Positions 14,311-22,328 of a DNA stretch of 22,328 nucleotides are shown piece after piece (the stretch's first letter is position 1; each line of letters opens with the position of its first letter). The stretch is from Chryseobacterium gleum (GTDB taxonomy: Bacteria > Bacteroidota > Bacteroidia > Flavobacteriales_C > GCA-002722245): the NCBI GenBank assembly GCA_945903925.1, contig CAMDPJ010000005.1, positions 1 through 22,328 on the forward strand, read 5' to 3'. The translations under genes were made by a program, and so were the position numbers. The notes under the pieces are model-generated. The model worked only from the letters and a program-made list of their open reading frames with translations, made no database searches and was not told where the DNA came from.

Positions 14311-16035
14311 ATGTACAGAATCATTTTTTTTATATTGATTAGTCTTTCTCTTTCGGCCCAAAAAACGGGCGAAGGCAGCGAATCTGTTTTTTATATCGAT
14401 ACTGTTTTGGCCAAACATTACACTTTCTCTAAAACTACTTTTCCCGAAAACAGCAGATCAATCTCCACGTTTCTAGAAGAGAATATCAATGATTTAAAAG
14501 GCGCTAACAGCAATCTCGAATTACTCTACACCAAAGAAAGTCCGGCAGGAAAACACTATTGCTTCACCCAAAAAATAGGCAATATTCCTGTTTATCGCTC
14601 AATGGTAAAAGTGAATATTCTACAAAACAAGAAAGTAGTTGACGTTGCAGCTCTTACCTTTTCTGAGGAAAACATCTCATATCCTACTTCAACTGCCAAC
14701 TGTCTTTTCCCCGAGGAACAAAAATTAATTCCAGCTATTAAAAGCAAAGAAGATCATTTTGAAATTATAAAGAATTTGAAGGGTGAACTTTTGTACTATC
14801 ATGACCAATATTCATATGCTGGCAAAAAGGATACTACGGCGATAGTAAGCGTTTTCAATCCCGACCCCCTCACGACAGCACAAACAAGTTATGGCGCACC
14901 TTATTACGACAACAGCGACGCTACCAACTCCTCTTTAAACGCCGAATTACAATGGAAAAGCGTAGACCTTAAATTTGAAAACGACACTTTTTATTTAGAG
15001 AACGATTACTATTTCTTAAAGGACCTTGATGCGCCAAACATTGCTGTTGTAATCGCCGAAAAAGACACTTTTTCTTACAATCGCTCGCAAAGCGGATTTG
15101 AAGACATTAATGCATTCTATCATTTGAGCAAGGAAAGAAATTATATACTTGATTTAGGGTTTAGTTCTTTGGTTAATAAAACACTTTATATAGACCCGCA
15201 CGGCTGGTCGGGAAAGGAAAACTCTTCGTTTGATGAATCAACGATTCCTAATGCAATCATCTTTGCTGAAGGTGGCATTGACGATGCAGAAGATGCAGAT
15301 GTGGTGTTGCATGAATTCGGACACTTTGTTTCAGCAAACGGTTCTCCTTCAAGCAATGATGGTCAGGAAAGAAAAGCCATAGATGAAGGTTTTGGTGATT
15401 ATTTGGCTGTCTCTTATTCGAAAAGCATTAGTACTTACAACTGGACTAAGGTTTTCAATTGGGATGGGAACAACGGTACTTGGCAAGGTCGCTCTGCTGC
15501 TACCACCAAGCATTATCGCGAAGATTATAAGGGAAATTTCTGGAAAGATGGCGAAATGTGGTCTTCTACCCTTATGCAAATCAATAGCGATTTAGGCAGA
15601 GTAATAACAGATAGCTTGGTTTTTCAAGCTCTTTATGCGCAAAGCGCAAACATGTCAATGATCGACGCTGCTATAAACCTCATTGATGCCGATACTGCTT
15701 TATTCAATGGTAAATACCACAGCATCATTTACAAAAGATTGCAAGATAGAGGGTTTTTTCCGTCCGATGACACCTCTACAACAACTACCATAACCGAGAT
15801 TACTATTGCTAAAAGCGGAGAATTTGCTAAAGGAAATGAGTTGCAAATTCAACTTCCCGCATTAGGTTCGGGTAACATTAAACTATACGACGCCAATGGA
15901 AAACTTGTAGACGACATTGTTTTCACCAACCAACAAAACTTTAATTATAGTAACGAGAATATTGCTAGCGGCCTCTACTTTATTGAGATTACAGCAGCAA
16001 GCAAAAGCAAAAAAACAAAACTTATCCGTTACTAA
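14311..16035 (+). CDS. secreted M36/M4-like zinc metallopeptidase with type A T9SS signal
   Basis: From the ATG at 14311 the protein has 574 residues. The signal peptide is MYRIIFFILISLSLSA. A propeptide-like N-domain (about 20-190) contains YCFTQKIGNIPVYRSMVKVN, similar to fungalysin/thermolysin (FTP/PepSY) propeptides. The catalytic region has DVVLHEFGHFVSANGS (H334, E335, H338) and KAIDEGFGDYLA with the third ligand E359. A helical C-lobe follows. The last 80 or so residues (KLYDANGKLVDD...GLYFIEITAASKSKKTKLIR) are a type A (Por) secretion-sorting domain, so the protein should leave the cell by T9SS and be processed. A TTG at 14293 extends the frame but would put MRHRNK before the signal peptide and is rejected. 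The substrate is unknown. Confidence 0.87.
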   Translation: MYRIIFFILISLSLSAQKTGEGSESVFYIDTVLAKHYTFSKTTFPENSRSISTFLEENINDLKGANSNLELLYTKESPAGKHYCFTQKIGNIPVYRSMVKVNILQNKKVVDVAALTFSEENISYPTSTANCLFPEEQKLIPAIKSKEDHFEIIKNLKGELLYYHDQYSYAGKKDTTAIVSVFNPDPLTTAQTSYGAPYYDNSDATNSSLNAELQWKSVDLKFENDTFYLENDYYFLKDLDAPNIAVVIAEKDTFSYNRSQSGFEDINAFYHLSKERNYILDLGFSSLVNKTLYIDPHGWSGKENSSFDESTIPNAIIFAEGGIDDAEDADVVLHEFGHFVSANGSPSSNDGQERKAIDEGFGDYLAVSYSKSISTYNWTKVFNWDGNNGTWQGRSAATTKHYREDYKGNFWKDGEMWSSTLMQINSDLGRVITDSLVFQALYAQSANMSMIDAAINLIDADTALFNGKYHSIIYKRLQDRGFFPSDDTSTTTTITEITIAKSGEFAKGNELQIQLPALGSGNIKLYDANGKLVDDIVFTNQQNFNYSNENIASGLYFIEITAASKSKKTKLIRY

Positions 16036-16120
16036 TACACGAGCTATTTTCTTCTTTTATATTTTCTCTTTTTTTTTCTATCTTGCCCTAAGTTATTACA
16101 ATGGGTGCTCATTATTTTAT

Positions 16121-18979
16121 ATGAAAAAATATTTACTCAAGTATTTGTCCTTTGCGCTGGTTTGCTTATCTGCGAACATGAATGCACAAGATGAATTATG
16201 GTTTTTTGGCGGACACGATACTCCTTGGCCATTTTCTTCTGCAGGAATTTACAACAATTCAGGAACTATAACCGACAGTAGTAAAGTTGCCAACAGAGAA
16301 TTCTTTGAAGCAATAACTGTTGTTTCTAATGGTAGCGGAAAACTACTTTTTTATACTGACGGTATAGAACTAACCAATAAAAAGCACCTTACTATGCCTA
16401 ATGGATCGGGCTTACTGGGAAGTAATGAAAGTTTTGGAAGTACTACAGGAAGCGCTTGCCAAGGTGTTTTAGCTGTAAACGACCCAGGAAACCCTAATAA
16501 ATACTATATATTTAGCGTGGGGGATGCTATTCGACTAAGAGATAATGGATACAATAACGGATTGCTTTATCACGTGGTTGATATGTCATTAGACGGCGGT
16601 TTTGGTGATATTGCTTTCCCTGTGGGAAGCAACAAAAATGTTCTTTTAATGGATGGTACATCTAATCCTCCCATGGAAGCTCTTGTTGCAATTCCTGTTT
16701 CTTGTGATTCAACATGGATTATTGCGCACAGCGCCAACAATAACAATAATTTTTACGCTTACCTCCTTACACCTGCTGGTTTGAATACTACTCCAGTAAT
16801 ATCATCAGCCGGTATTACAATTGGCAGAAATGACGAAGCAAGAGGAGCATTCGCATTTAGCAACACTAGAAGTATGCTTGCCATGACTTGTGACCAAGGC
16901 GTAACTATATTCGATTTCAACAAACAAACAGGTACAGTAAGTAGTCCTAATAAAATTGAAAACGAAATGTTTTACGGCTTAGAATGGTCGCCCGACGGGC
17001 TAAAGCTCTACTACGCTAAACAATTTAACACAGCAAAAATCAAACAATACAACGTTGTTAAAAAGGAAATAACATCTCTAAATTCTCCAATTTTTTTAGG
17101 TGAATTGGTAACCGGCCGCGATGGCAAAATATACGCCTGCGCAAATCCTTCTTCATTTGCAAATAAAGAAATTGCTGCAATCACCAACCCAAACGCTAGT
17201 GATATGAATTCTGCTGGGTTTAATCCAAATTATTTCACAACATCTTTAGTAAATGGAATGGGCTTGCCTCAAACATATTTTTCTCCTGGTTTTATTGGTA
17301 ATACAACCGTTACTGCAACTATTGCTCCGCCTTCAAGCATAAGTATTTGCGATACAACATCTGCATTTTATTTATATGCCACTCCTTCCATAGGAGGAAA
17401 CTGGACTTCATCACCTTCTGGGTTTGTGAATGCAAATGGTTTATTTAATCCTCAGTTTAACTCATCAGATTCTACTCTGGTTAAGGTATATTTTACAATG
17501 GGAGCTTGCGTAAATCCCGATTCGGTGACCGTAAAAGTAAAATCTTGTTGCAATCGAATAGGTACTATTCCTTTACCATCTTCTATCTGCCCTGGCGACG
17601 CAATCAATCTTAACACTCTTGTCACCAATGGTGTTGGAACATGGACTATTGGCACTACTCCTCCACCTGCGGCAGGCAAAGCAAATGCAACTATTGTAGC
17701 TTCTACTTTCACAACCAATTTAATCACCAATCCGGGCGACTACAAAGTTGTATTTACCATAAATAACGATGTTGCTGGATGTAAAGATACTACTAACGAA
17801 ACCGTTACAGTTAAAACTCCACCTTCAAATGCTCCCGATAAGACTTTTGACTTTTGTGCTGGTAAATCAGTTCAAATTTCGGGACCTATTGGTGCTTACG
17901 ATTATTTATGGACACCAGGCGGAGATATCACAGCTACCAAAACAGTAAATACTGCTGGTAATTTCTACCTTACTACTACAAACCAAGGGAACTCTTGTAT
18001 CTCTAAAGACACTATCGCAGTTATTCAAAATGCTTTACCTACTGTTACGCCAATTGACACCTCTGTTTGTGTGGGCGGCACTATTCAATTTACCAACGCA
18101 AATGCCGTGTTGTGGGATGATCTAACTACTGGTACTTCTGATAACATTTCTTCAACAGGTAAGCACTGGGCGATTATTTCTAATGGTACTTGTCAAGATA
18201 CCCTTCGCATCACCATCAATACTGGTGCTCCTTTAGATGTATCTTTAAACAATCCTCCTAATTCTTGCACAGGCGCTTCAGCAACATTAACCGCTACAGT
18301 TACTGGTGTGCAAACTGCTCCATTGGCTTACGAGTGGGATAACGCAGTGGGCAGCGCATCCAAAGTTTTCAATACTGGTGGTACTTACACTGTTGAAGTT
18401 ACAGATGCTAGAAACTGCATTGGTACCGACAATGCGACCTTCGTTATCTCCCTATCACCATCGGTTTCTCTTCCTGCAGATACTTACAAATGTTTTGCTG
18501 AAGGTGAAAAACTTACAGTATCTGTTCCCGATACATTTACTACGATTAAATGGAATGGCTTGCTAAGTGCCGATTCCTTTTACATTGCAAGCTCTGCTGG
18601 CACCGTAAATGTAATTGTAAGCAATGCCGGCGGTTGTTTAGATACGGCCGACATAGTTCTTACCGAAAAATGCACCGAATTAAAATGGGATTTCCCTAAC
18701 GTTTTCACACCAAACGGTGATGGTAAAAACGACCATTTCTACCCTTTCTTTGTAACCAATGAAAGCATCAATAAACTTAAAAAGGTGCATTTCGAAGTGT
18801 ACGACCGTTGGGGTATCTTAATGTACAAAAACGACAATTTGGTCATTCCTGAATGGGATGGTAAATTCAACGGAAACTTGGTTTCTCCGGGAGTTTACTA
18901 CTGGATCGTTAAATGGACCGACACCGCTAATACAGAAGGCGAAAAAACAGGATGGGCTGAAATTATCTACGAAAAATAA
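16121..18979 (+). CDS. secreted propeller/Ig-repeat surface protein with type B (gliding-motility) T9SS signal
   Basis: From the ATG at 16121 the protein has 952 residues. The signal peptide MKKYLLKYLSFALVCLSANMNA is followed by QDE. Residues 23-405 look like a beta-propeller (YGLEWSPDGLKLYYAK, GRDGKIYAC). Residues 410-850 hold about six Ig/PKD-like repeats, each opening near a Cys and closing with a second Cys (for example FCAGKSVQISGP with NSCISKDTIAV, and SCTGASATLTA with ARNCIGTDNA), so disulfides are likely. The last 98 residues are the gliding-motility-associated C-terminal domain: FPNVFTPNGDGKNDHF, VYDRWGILMYKND, WDGKFNG and SPGVYYWIVKW. It is a T9SS cargo, probably cell-surface or released. 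The open frame extends back to 15917 but overlaps the protease gene and lacks a signal peptide there, so the later ATG is used. Confidence 0.9.
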   Translation: MKKYLLKYLSFALVCLSANMNAQDELWFFGGHDTPWPFSSAGIYNNSGTITDSSKVANREFFEAITVVSNGSGKLLFYTDGIELTNKKHLTMPNGSGLLGSNESFGSTTGSACQGVLAVNDPGNPNKYYIFSVGDAIRLRDNGYNNGLLYHVVDMSLDGGFGDIAFPVGSNKNVLLMDGTSNPPMEALVAIPVSCDSTWIIAHSANNNNNFYAYLLTPAGLNTTPVISSAGITIGRNDEARGAFAFSNTRSMLAMTCDQGVTIFDFNKQTGTVSSPNKIENEMFYGLEWSPDGLKLYYAKQFNTAKIKQYNVVKKEITSLNSPIFLGELVTGRDGKIYACANPSSFANKEIAAITNPNASDMNSAGFNPNYFTTSLVNGMGLPQTYFSPGFIGNTTVTATIAPPSSISICDTTSAFYLYATPSIGGNWTSSPSGFVNANGLFNPQFNSSDSTLVKVYFTMGACVNPDSVTVKVKSCCNRIGTIPLPSSICPGDAINLNTLVTNGVGTWTIGTTPPPAAGKANATIVASTFTTNLITNPGDYKVVFTINNDVAGCKDTTNETVTVKTPPSNAPDKTFDFCAGKSVQISGPIGAYDYLWTPGGDITATKTVNTAGNFYLTTTNQGNSCISKDTIAVIQNALPTVTPIDTSVCVGGTIQFTNANAVLWDDLTTGTSDNISSTGKHWAIISNGTCQDTLRITINTGAPLDVSLNNPPNSCTGASATLTATVTGVQTAPLAYEWDNAVGSASKVFNTGGTYTVEVTDARNCIGTDNATFVISLSPSVSLPADTYKCFAEGEKLTVSVPDTFTTIKWNGLLSADSFYIASSAGTVNVIVSNAGGCLDTADIVLTEKCTELKWDFPNVFTPNGDGKNDHFYPFFVTNESINKLKKVHFEVYDRWGILMYKNDNLVIPEWDGKFNGNLVSPGVYYWIVKWTDTANTEGEKTGWAEIIYEK

Positions 18980-18993
18980 TTAAATGAAAGTTT

Positions 18994-19032
18994 AAAAAAA
19001 TCCTCCCTTCAGCTGATGGGGGGCTTTTTTTT
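18994..19032 (+). terminator. Rho-independent terminator
   Basis: An A7 run and TCCTCCC (19001-19007) pair with GGGGGGC (19018-19024) and a T8 run. The stem has one T-G wobble and one mismatch, and the loop contains CAGCTG. It lies 14 bases after the stop of the surface-protein gene. Confidence 0.75.
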
Positions 19033-19094
19033 GTAAATGCGAATTTAAGGCAACCCTTTCTCGTTCTGCCAATCTTATCTATATTTACAAACCC

Positions 19095-20141
19095 ATGTTG
19101 GAAGTCCAAGAAATAAAAGTTGCTGTTGTTATTCTTAACTGGAATGGCAAGAAATACCTGGAGCGTTTTCTTCCTGTATTGAAAAATAACCTTCCCTCTT
19201 ATGCGAATATTGTAATTGCCGACAATCAATCCTCAGATGATTCTGTGGCTTTTATGAAAGCCAATTATCCTGAAATTGAAATCATCATCAATCCGGGTAA
19301 CGAAGGTTTCGCCAGAGGTTATAATTTAGCCCTACAACAAATTAAAACTCCCTATTACCTTCTATTAAATTCAGATATTGAGGTAACGCCAAATTGGATT
19401 GAACCTTTGTATGAACTCATGGAAAGCAATAAAGAATATGGTGTTTCTCAACCAAAAATTTTGTGGTACGATCACAAAACAAAGTTTGAATATGCTGGCG
19501 CTGCAGGTGGATTTATCGATTACATGGGCTTTCCTTTTTGCAAAGGAAGATTGTTTCAAGATGTAGAAGAGGATCACGGACAATACGATGAAATCGACGA
19601 AATCTTTTGGGCAACAGGCGCGTGTATGATGGTGAGAAGCGAAGTGTATTGGGAAGCTGGCGGACTAGATGAAGATTTTTTTGCGCATCAAGAAGAGATT
19701 GATTTGTGCTGGAGAATTAAGAATTTGGGCTACAAAATAATGTATACTCCTCATTCTAAAATCTACCACATTGGCGGTGGCACTTTACCAACCAACAACC
19801 CAATGAAGCCTTACCTCAACTTTAAAAACAACTTGGTGATGCTAGTAAAAAACCTGCCCACCAAAAACTTGTTTCCCAACATTTTAATTAAAATGGTTTT
19901 AGATGGAGTTGCCGCATTGAAATTTGTTTTCGATAGAGACTTCACTCATGCTTATGCTGTGTTTCGTGCACACGTTCGATTTTATATTACTTTACCCAAA
20001 ACACTAAAGAAAAGACGTCATATTCAACGTACCATCAAAAACAAAGACTTGCCTAGAATCTACAAAAGAAGTATAGTGAAACAGTATTTCTTAAAAGGAA
20101 AAAGGAAGTTTAGCGATTTGCGAAAAGAGGATTTTGCTTAA
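19095..20141 (+). CDS. family 2 glycosyltransferase (WbbL/rhamnosyltransferase-like)
   Basis: A 348-residue GT-A fold enzyme. The nucleotide-sugar motifs are VVILNWNGKKYLE (11-23), IADNQSSDDS (41-50), GFARGYNLAL (71-80) and the metal-binding LLNSDIE (N92-S93-D94). The catalytic region has FWATGACMMVRSEV (171-184) and DEDFFAHQEEIDLCWR (192-207). The basic, helical C-terminus (KTLKKRRHIQRTIKNK...GKRKFSDLRKEDF) is typical of membrane-associated surface-polysaccharide transferases. The acceptor and donor sugar cannot be predicted; a role in LPS or exopolysaccharide is likely for the family. It starts at an ATG 62 bases after the preceding terminator and stands alone. A TATATTTA (19080-19087) just upstream resembles a -7 element, giving a very short leader. 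A structured palindrome follows the stop. Confidence 0.88.
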   Translation: MLEVQEIKVAVVILNWNGKKYLERFLPVLKNNLPSYANIVIADNQSSDDSVAFMKANYPEIEIIINPGNEGFARGYNLALQQIKTPYYLLLNSDIEVTPNWIEPLYELMESNKEYGVSQPKILWYDHKTKFEYAGAAGGFIDYMGFPFCKGRLFQDVEEDHGQYDEIDEIFWATGACMMVRSEVYWEAGGLDEDFFAHQEEIDLCWRIKNLGYKIMYTPHSKIYHIGGGTLPTNNPMKPYLNFKNNLVMLVKNLPTKNLFPNILIKMVLDGVAALKFVFDRDFTHAYAVFRAHVRFYITLPKTLKKRRHIQRTIKNKDLPRIYKRSIVKQYFLKGKRKFSDLRKEDFA

Positions 20142-20156
20142 CCACTCCTACCTCCC

Positions 20157-20278
20157 CTGGCGCTCGACTCTGTCGAGTGACTTGTTTACTCCGACAATTT
20201 CATTGTCTTTTTTCAATTAAATTAAGAAGCAATACAATTGCTGGAGTAAGGAGTCACGCGTCTGGAGACGCGCGCCAG
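20157..20278. repeat. branched nested palindrome with four hairpins
   Basis: Nearly every base belongs to a stem. The outer stem is CTGGCGC (20157-20163) with GCGCCAG (20272-20278). Hairpin 1 is TCGAC/GTCGA (20164-20176). The inner stem is GTGACT...TACTCC (20177-20192) with GGAGTA...AGTCAC (20243-20257). Hairpin 2 is GACAAT/ATTGTC (20193-20207), and hairpin 3 is AGCAAT/ATTGCT (20228-20242). Hairpin 4 is GCGTCT/AGACGC (20258-20271). The unpaired tip is 20208-20227. It fills the gap between two convergent genes and ends 6 bases before the 3' end of the OmpA-type gene. Confidence 0.92.
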
Positions 20279-20284
20279 AAAGAC

Positions 20285-22231
20285 CTACAACACCTTAAAC
20301 TCCATTCTTCTATTTCTTGCTCTACCCTTTTCTGTATCGTTTGTGTCTATCGATTTCGCATCTGCATAACCATTCGTGGTTAATCTTTCGGCAGATATAC
20401 CTTGCGACACCAAATACTTTTTAACTGCATTGGCCCTGTTTTTCGACAACACTAAATTATGGTCTTTGTTGCCTTGATTATCGGTGTGTCCGCCCAACTC
20501 AATTTTTAAGGTGGCATTGTCATTCAAGAAATTCACTAACTTATCCAATTCAATTTTTGATTCGGGTTTAAGATCATAAGAATCTGTATCAAAGAAAACA
20601 TTGTTCAGCACCACCGTTGCATCTTTCGCCATCTTACTTAAAGGAACATCTTTACGAAACGCCTCTTCTCCGTTTTTAGGATTGGTAAGCTCAAAATTCT
20701 CTGTGTAAAACAAATAGCCATTGTCGCCTTGCACATTTAACGCATAGTTTTTTCCAGTAGGTAAACACACTAAGAATGAACCATCTTTTGCATCAGATGA
20801 TGATGAATACACTTGTTTTCCTGTTTGTAAATCAATTAGTTCAAACTGCGCACTCAAAGGTAGTTTCGTTGCAGCATCGTACACCACTCCTTTCATATAA
20901 GTCACCGCTTCGGGTTTTAACGCCGTAGGAATCTTAAACTTATAAATATCTAAATCGCCCACTCCACCTGATCTATCAGAAGAGAAATAAGCAAAATCTC
21001 CTTTAGCATCGATGAACAAACTTCTTTCTGATTCACTGGTATTAATAGGATAGCCCAAATTTTCTGGAGCACCCCAACTGCCATCGTACTGGCGTTTACA
21101 CACATAAATATCACGCTGTCCTAAACCAGGTAATCCTGCAGAAGAGAAATACAACACTTGATTATTAGGGTGAATAAAAACGCCGTCTTCAATCTCAGAA
21201 GTATTTATTTTGGGACCCATGTTCTCTGGAGCTGTCCACCCTGTGGGCGTGAAATGCGTTACATACAAATCGGAGGTACCAAATCCACCTGATCGATTAG
21301 AAGAAAAATACAAGGTTTTACCATCGGCAGACAGAGAAGGCTGCGTATCGTTGTTTCTTGAATTTACCACTGCACCTACATTTTTAGGTGCCGACCATTT
21401 TCCGTTTATTTTCTGACAGTAGAATAAATCGCCGCTGCCTAAGCCGGTTTTGCCCGGACCGTAATTGCCTTCATCACCAATGATTACAAAAATCATAATC
21501 TTGCCGTCGGCAGAAAAGGTAGGTGCACCTTCATTTAAATGAGAATTGATTGGTGAGCCCACATTGAGCGCAGTTGCCCAACGATTGCCTTCCCATGTTG
21601 ATACATAAAAATCTTCTTGAGCGCCCATTCTGGCTTGCTTATCGGGAATGGTTCTCGTAACCACAAACAACTCACCATCAACAGTAATTACCGGATTGTA
21701 ATCTTTATTTACAGAGTTAATTTCTGGTCCGGCATTCTCTGGTTTAATATCCAAAGGCCTCGCCATTGCCCATTTAGAAAAATCGCAATTGGCAATGATG
21801 CGTTCGGCTTTTGGTTTTAGTTTTTCGCCTGGTTTATATCTTTGAATGTACTTGGTTAAAATCTCTTTTGCCTTATCGAATTGATGCAGTTCGAAATAGA
21901 GTCCGCCCAAATCGAGATACATCGCCGGAAAGAAATCGGGATTGATAGAAATAGCCTTTTCTATGTTATCGATAGCAGTTTGATAATCCTTCTTATCGGC
22001 ATAAACATAACTTTTTAGCAAATAAGCCTCGGCAAATAGTGGTTCTTTATCGATTGCTTTATTGGCCATAGCCAGCGCCTCGTTCAAGCTATCAATCATC
22101 ATGGCGTTTTGTCCGGCCTCAAAATACTCAATCGCCTTTTTAGAGGTGACGGTATATTTTTGTTTTGGCGCTTGGGCTGATAAGCAGCCTAGCATCAAAA
22201 GAGATATGGAAAGTGAGAAGATGAATTTCAT
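20285..22231 (-). CDS. PorE-like TPR / PD40 propeller / CRD / OmpA-domain envelope protein
   Basis: A 648-residue protein. Signal peptide 1-19 (LLMLGCLSA). LGC makes a lipoprotein possible, but the lipobox is not canonical. TPR-type helices occupy 30-148. PD40 blades (about 155-435) carry repeated turns: GNRWATALNVGSPINS, GKWSAPKNVGAVVNS, GWTAPENMGPKINTS and SWGAPENLGYPINTS. A carboxypeptidase-regulatory-like beta domain spans about 445-520. An OmpA C-terminal domain (about 540-648) has GGHTDNQG (580-587), LSKNRANAVKKYL and ARNRRMEF, which bind peptidoglycan. This order matches PorE of the type 9 secretion system, which anchors the machine to the wall. Bacteroidota also carry paralogues with this order beside PorP/SprF genes, so PorE is probable but not proven. 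It is convergent with the glycosyltransferase gene. Confidence 0.85.
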   Translation of the reverse strand: MKFIFSLSISLLMLGCLSAQAPKQKYTVTSKKAIEYFEAGQNAMMIDSLNEALAMANKAIDKEPLFAEAYLLKSYVYADKKDYQTAIDNIEKAISINPDFFPAMYLDLGGLYFELHQFDKAKEILTKYIQRYKPGEKLKPKAERIIANCDFSKWAMARPLDIKPENAGPEINSVNKDYNPVITVDGELFVVTRTIPDKQARMGAQEDFYVSTWEGNRWATALNVGSPINSHLNEGAPTFSADGKIMIFVIIGDEGNYGPGKTGLGSGDLFYCQKINGKWSAPKNVGAVVNSRNNDTQPSLSADGKTLYFSSNRSGGFGTSDLYVTHFTPTGWTAPENMGPKINTSEIEDGVFIHPNNQVLYFSSAGLPGLGQRDIYVCKRQYDGSWGAPENLGYPINTSESERSLFIDAKGDFAYFSSDRSGGVGDLDIYKFKIPTALKPEAVTYMKGVVYDAATKLPLSAQFELIDLQTGKQVYSSSSDAKDGSFLVCLPTGKNYALNVQGDNGYLFYTENFELTNPKNGEEAFRKDVPLSKMAKDATVVLNNVFFDTDSYDLKPESKIELDKLVNFLNDNATLKIELGGHTDNQGNKDHNLVLSKNRANAVKKYLVSQGISAERLTTNGYADAKSIDTNDTEKGRARNRRMEFKVL

Positions 22232-22254
22232 ACTTGATATTTTAATTTAATTGG

Positions 22255-22328
22255 CCTCACCCCAACCCTCTCCAAAGGAGAGGGAGCAGGTAAAAATTAG
22301 TACCCAGTGCTTCTCCCACCTCCCTCTC
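22255..22328. repeat. purine/pyrimidine palindromic repeat, cut by the window end
   Basis: CCCTCTCC (22266-22273), AAA, GGAGAGGG (22277-22284) is a perfect 8-bp hairpin. A second copy of the pyrimidine half (CTCCCTCTC, 22320-22328) can pair alternatively with GAGAGGGAG (22278-22286). CCTCACCCCAACCCTCTCC next to such a hairpin is a dispersed-repeat type I have seen in many bacterial genomes. The remainder lies outside the window. It sits upstream of the PorE-like gene. Confidence 0.75.

Noticed and set aside
15917..16120. N-terminal extension of the gliding-motility surface protein, overlapping the protease gene
   Set aside because: The extension is in a different frame from the protease gene and not signal-like. 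A proper signal peptide begins at the ATG at 16121.
16036..16120. Possible terminator or regulatory RNA between protease and surface-protein genes
   Set aside because: The gap is a pyrimidine-rich stretch with no convincing stem-loop or promoter.
17452..17730. Antisense ORF of 92 residues within the surface-protein gene
   Set aside because: It is a shadow of the Ser/Thr/Pro-rich Ig repeats, with no start-site support or domain.
20157..20278. Integron attC site
   Set aside because: The fold is branched palindromic, but GTTRRRY/RYYYAAC boxes are missing at the ends and no cassette array or integrase is visible.

Overview
The window looks like chromosomal DNA of a Bacteroidota member. The DNA is AT-rich, ribosome-binding sites are mostly poor, and several proteins are specific to this phylum. 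These include a type A and a type B type-9-secretion (T9SS) C-terminal signal, a PorE-like TPR/PD40/CRD/OmpA protein, a SiaC-type (DUF1987) phosphoprotein and a CdaA/DacA diadenylate cyclase. The genus cannot be named from sequence alone. I see no prophage, transposase, CRISPR array or tRNA.

Layout. (1) 1-2007, + strand: a sulfur-assimilation cluster made of the 3' end of a siroheme synthase, a MoeB/ThiF-rhodanese fusion (MoeZ-like) and an iron-sulfur APS/PAPS reductase (cysH). (2) 2116-3505, - strand: a tightly packed three-gene unit of DjlA-like TerB/J-domain protein, VOC-fold protein and small S4 RNA-binding protein. (3) 3563-5536: a HAD phosphatase, a small membrane protein with a K+-channel-like layout, a SiaC family protein, an unknown 97-residue protein and a clear terminator. 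(4) 5579-9104, - strand: a coupled pair of M16 peptidases (active, then inactive subunit) and an FMN-dependent nitronate monooxygenase/FabK-like enzyme, which lies between two palindromic repeats. (5) 9309-12110, - strand: a large exported HExxH metallopeptidase with a propeller-like and an outer-membrane-barrel-like part. (6) 12188-13351, + strand: dacA, then RNase P RNA with its terminator. (7) 13403-18979, + strand: an EamA transporter, a secreted M36/M4-like metallopeptidase with a type A T9SS signal, and a secreted propeller/Ig-repeat protein with a type B (gliding-motility) signal. (8) 19095-22231: a GT2 glycosyltransferase and, convergent to it, the PorE-like protein.

How the genes fit together. 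The left end makes the siroheme cofactor and reduces activated sulfate. Most of the right half concerns the cell surface: T9SS cargo, an OmpA-type peptidoglycan-anchored protein, exported proteases and a surface-sugar glycosyltransferase. dacA (c-di-AMP) and the SiaC-like protein are signalling components.

The least ordinary feature is the intergenic DNA. At least four unrelated palindromic elements occupy gene borders: a heptamer-built inverted repeat (8091-8178), a 31-bp perfect inverted repeat (9183-9288), a fully nested branched palindrome of 122 nt (20157-20278), and a purine/pyrimidine palindrome running off the right end (22255-22328). The RNase P RNA locus also carries three near-identical 16-nt palindromes. 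The branched palindrome at 20157-20278 is the best candidate here for an undescribed element.
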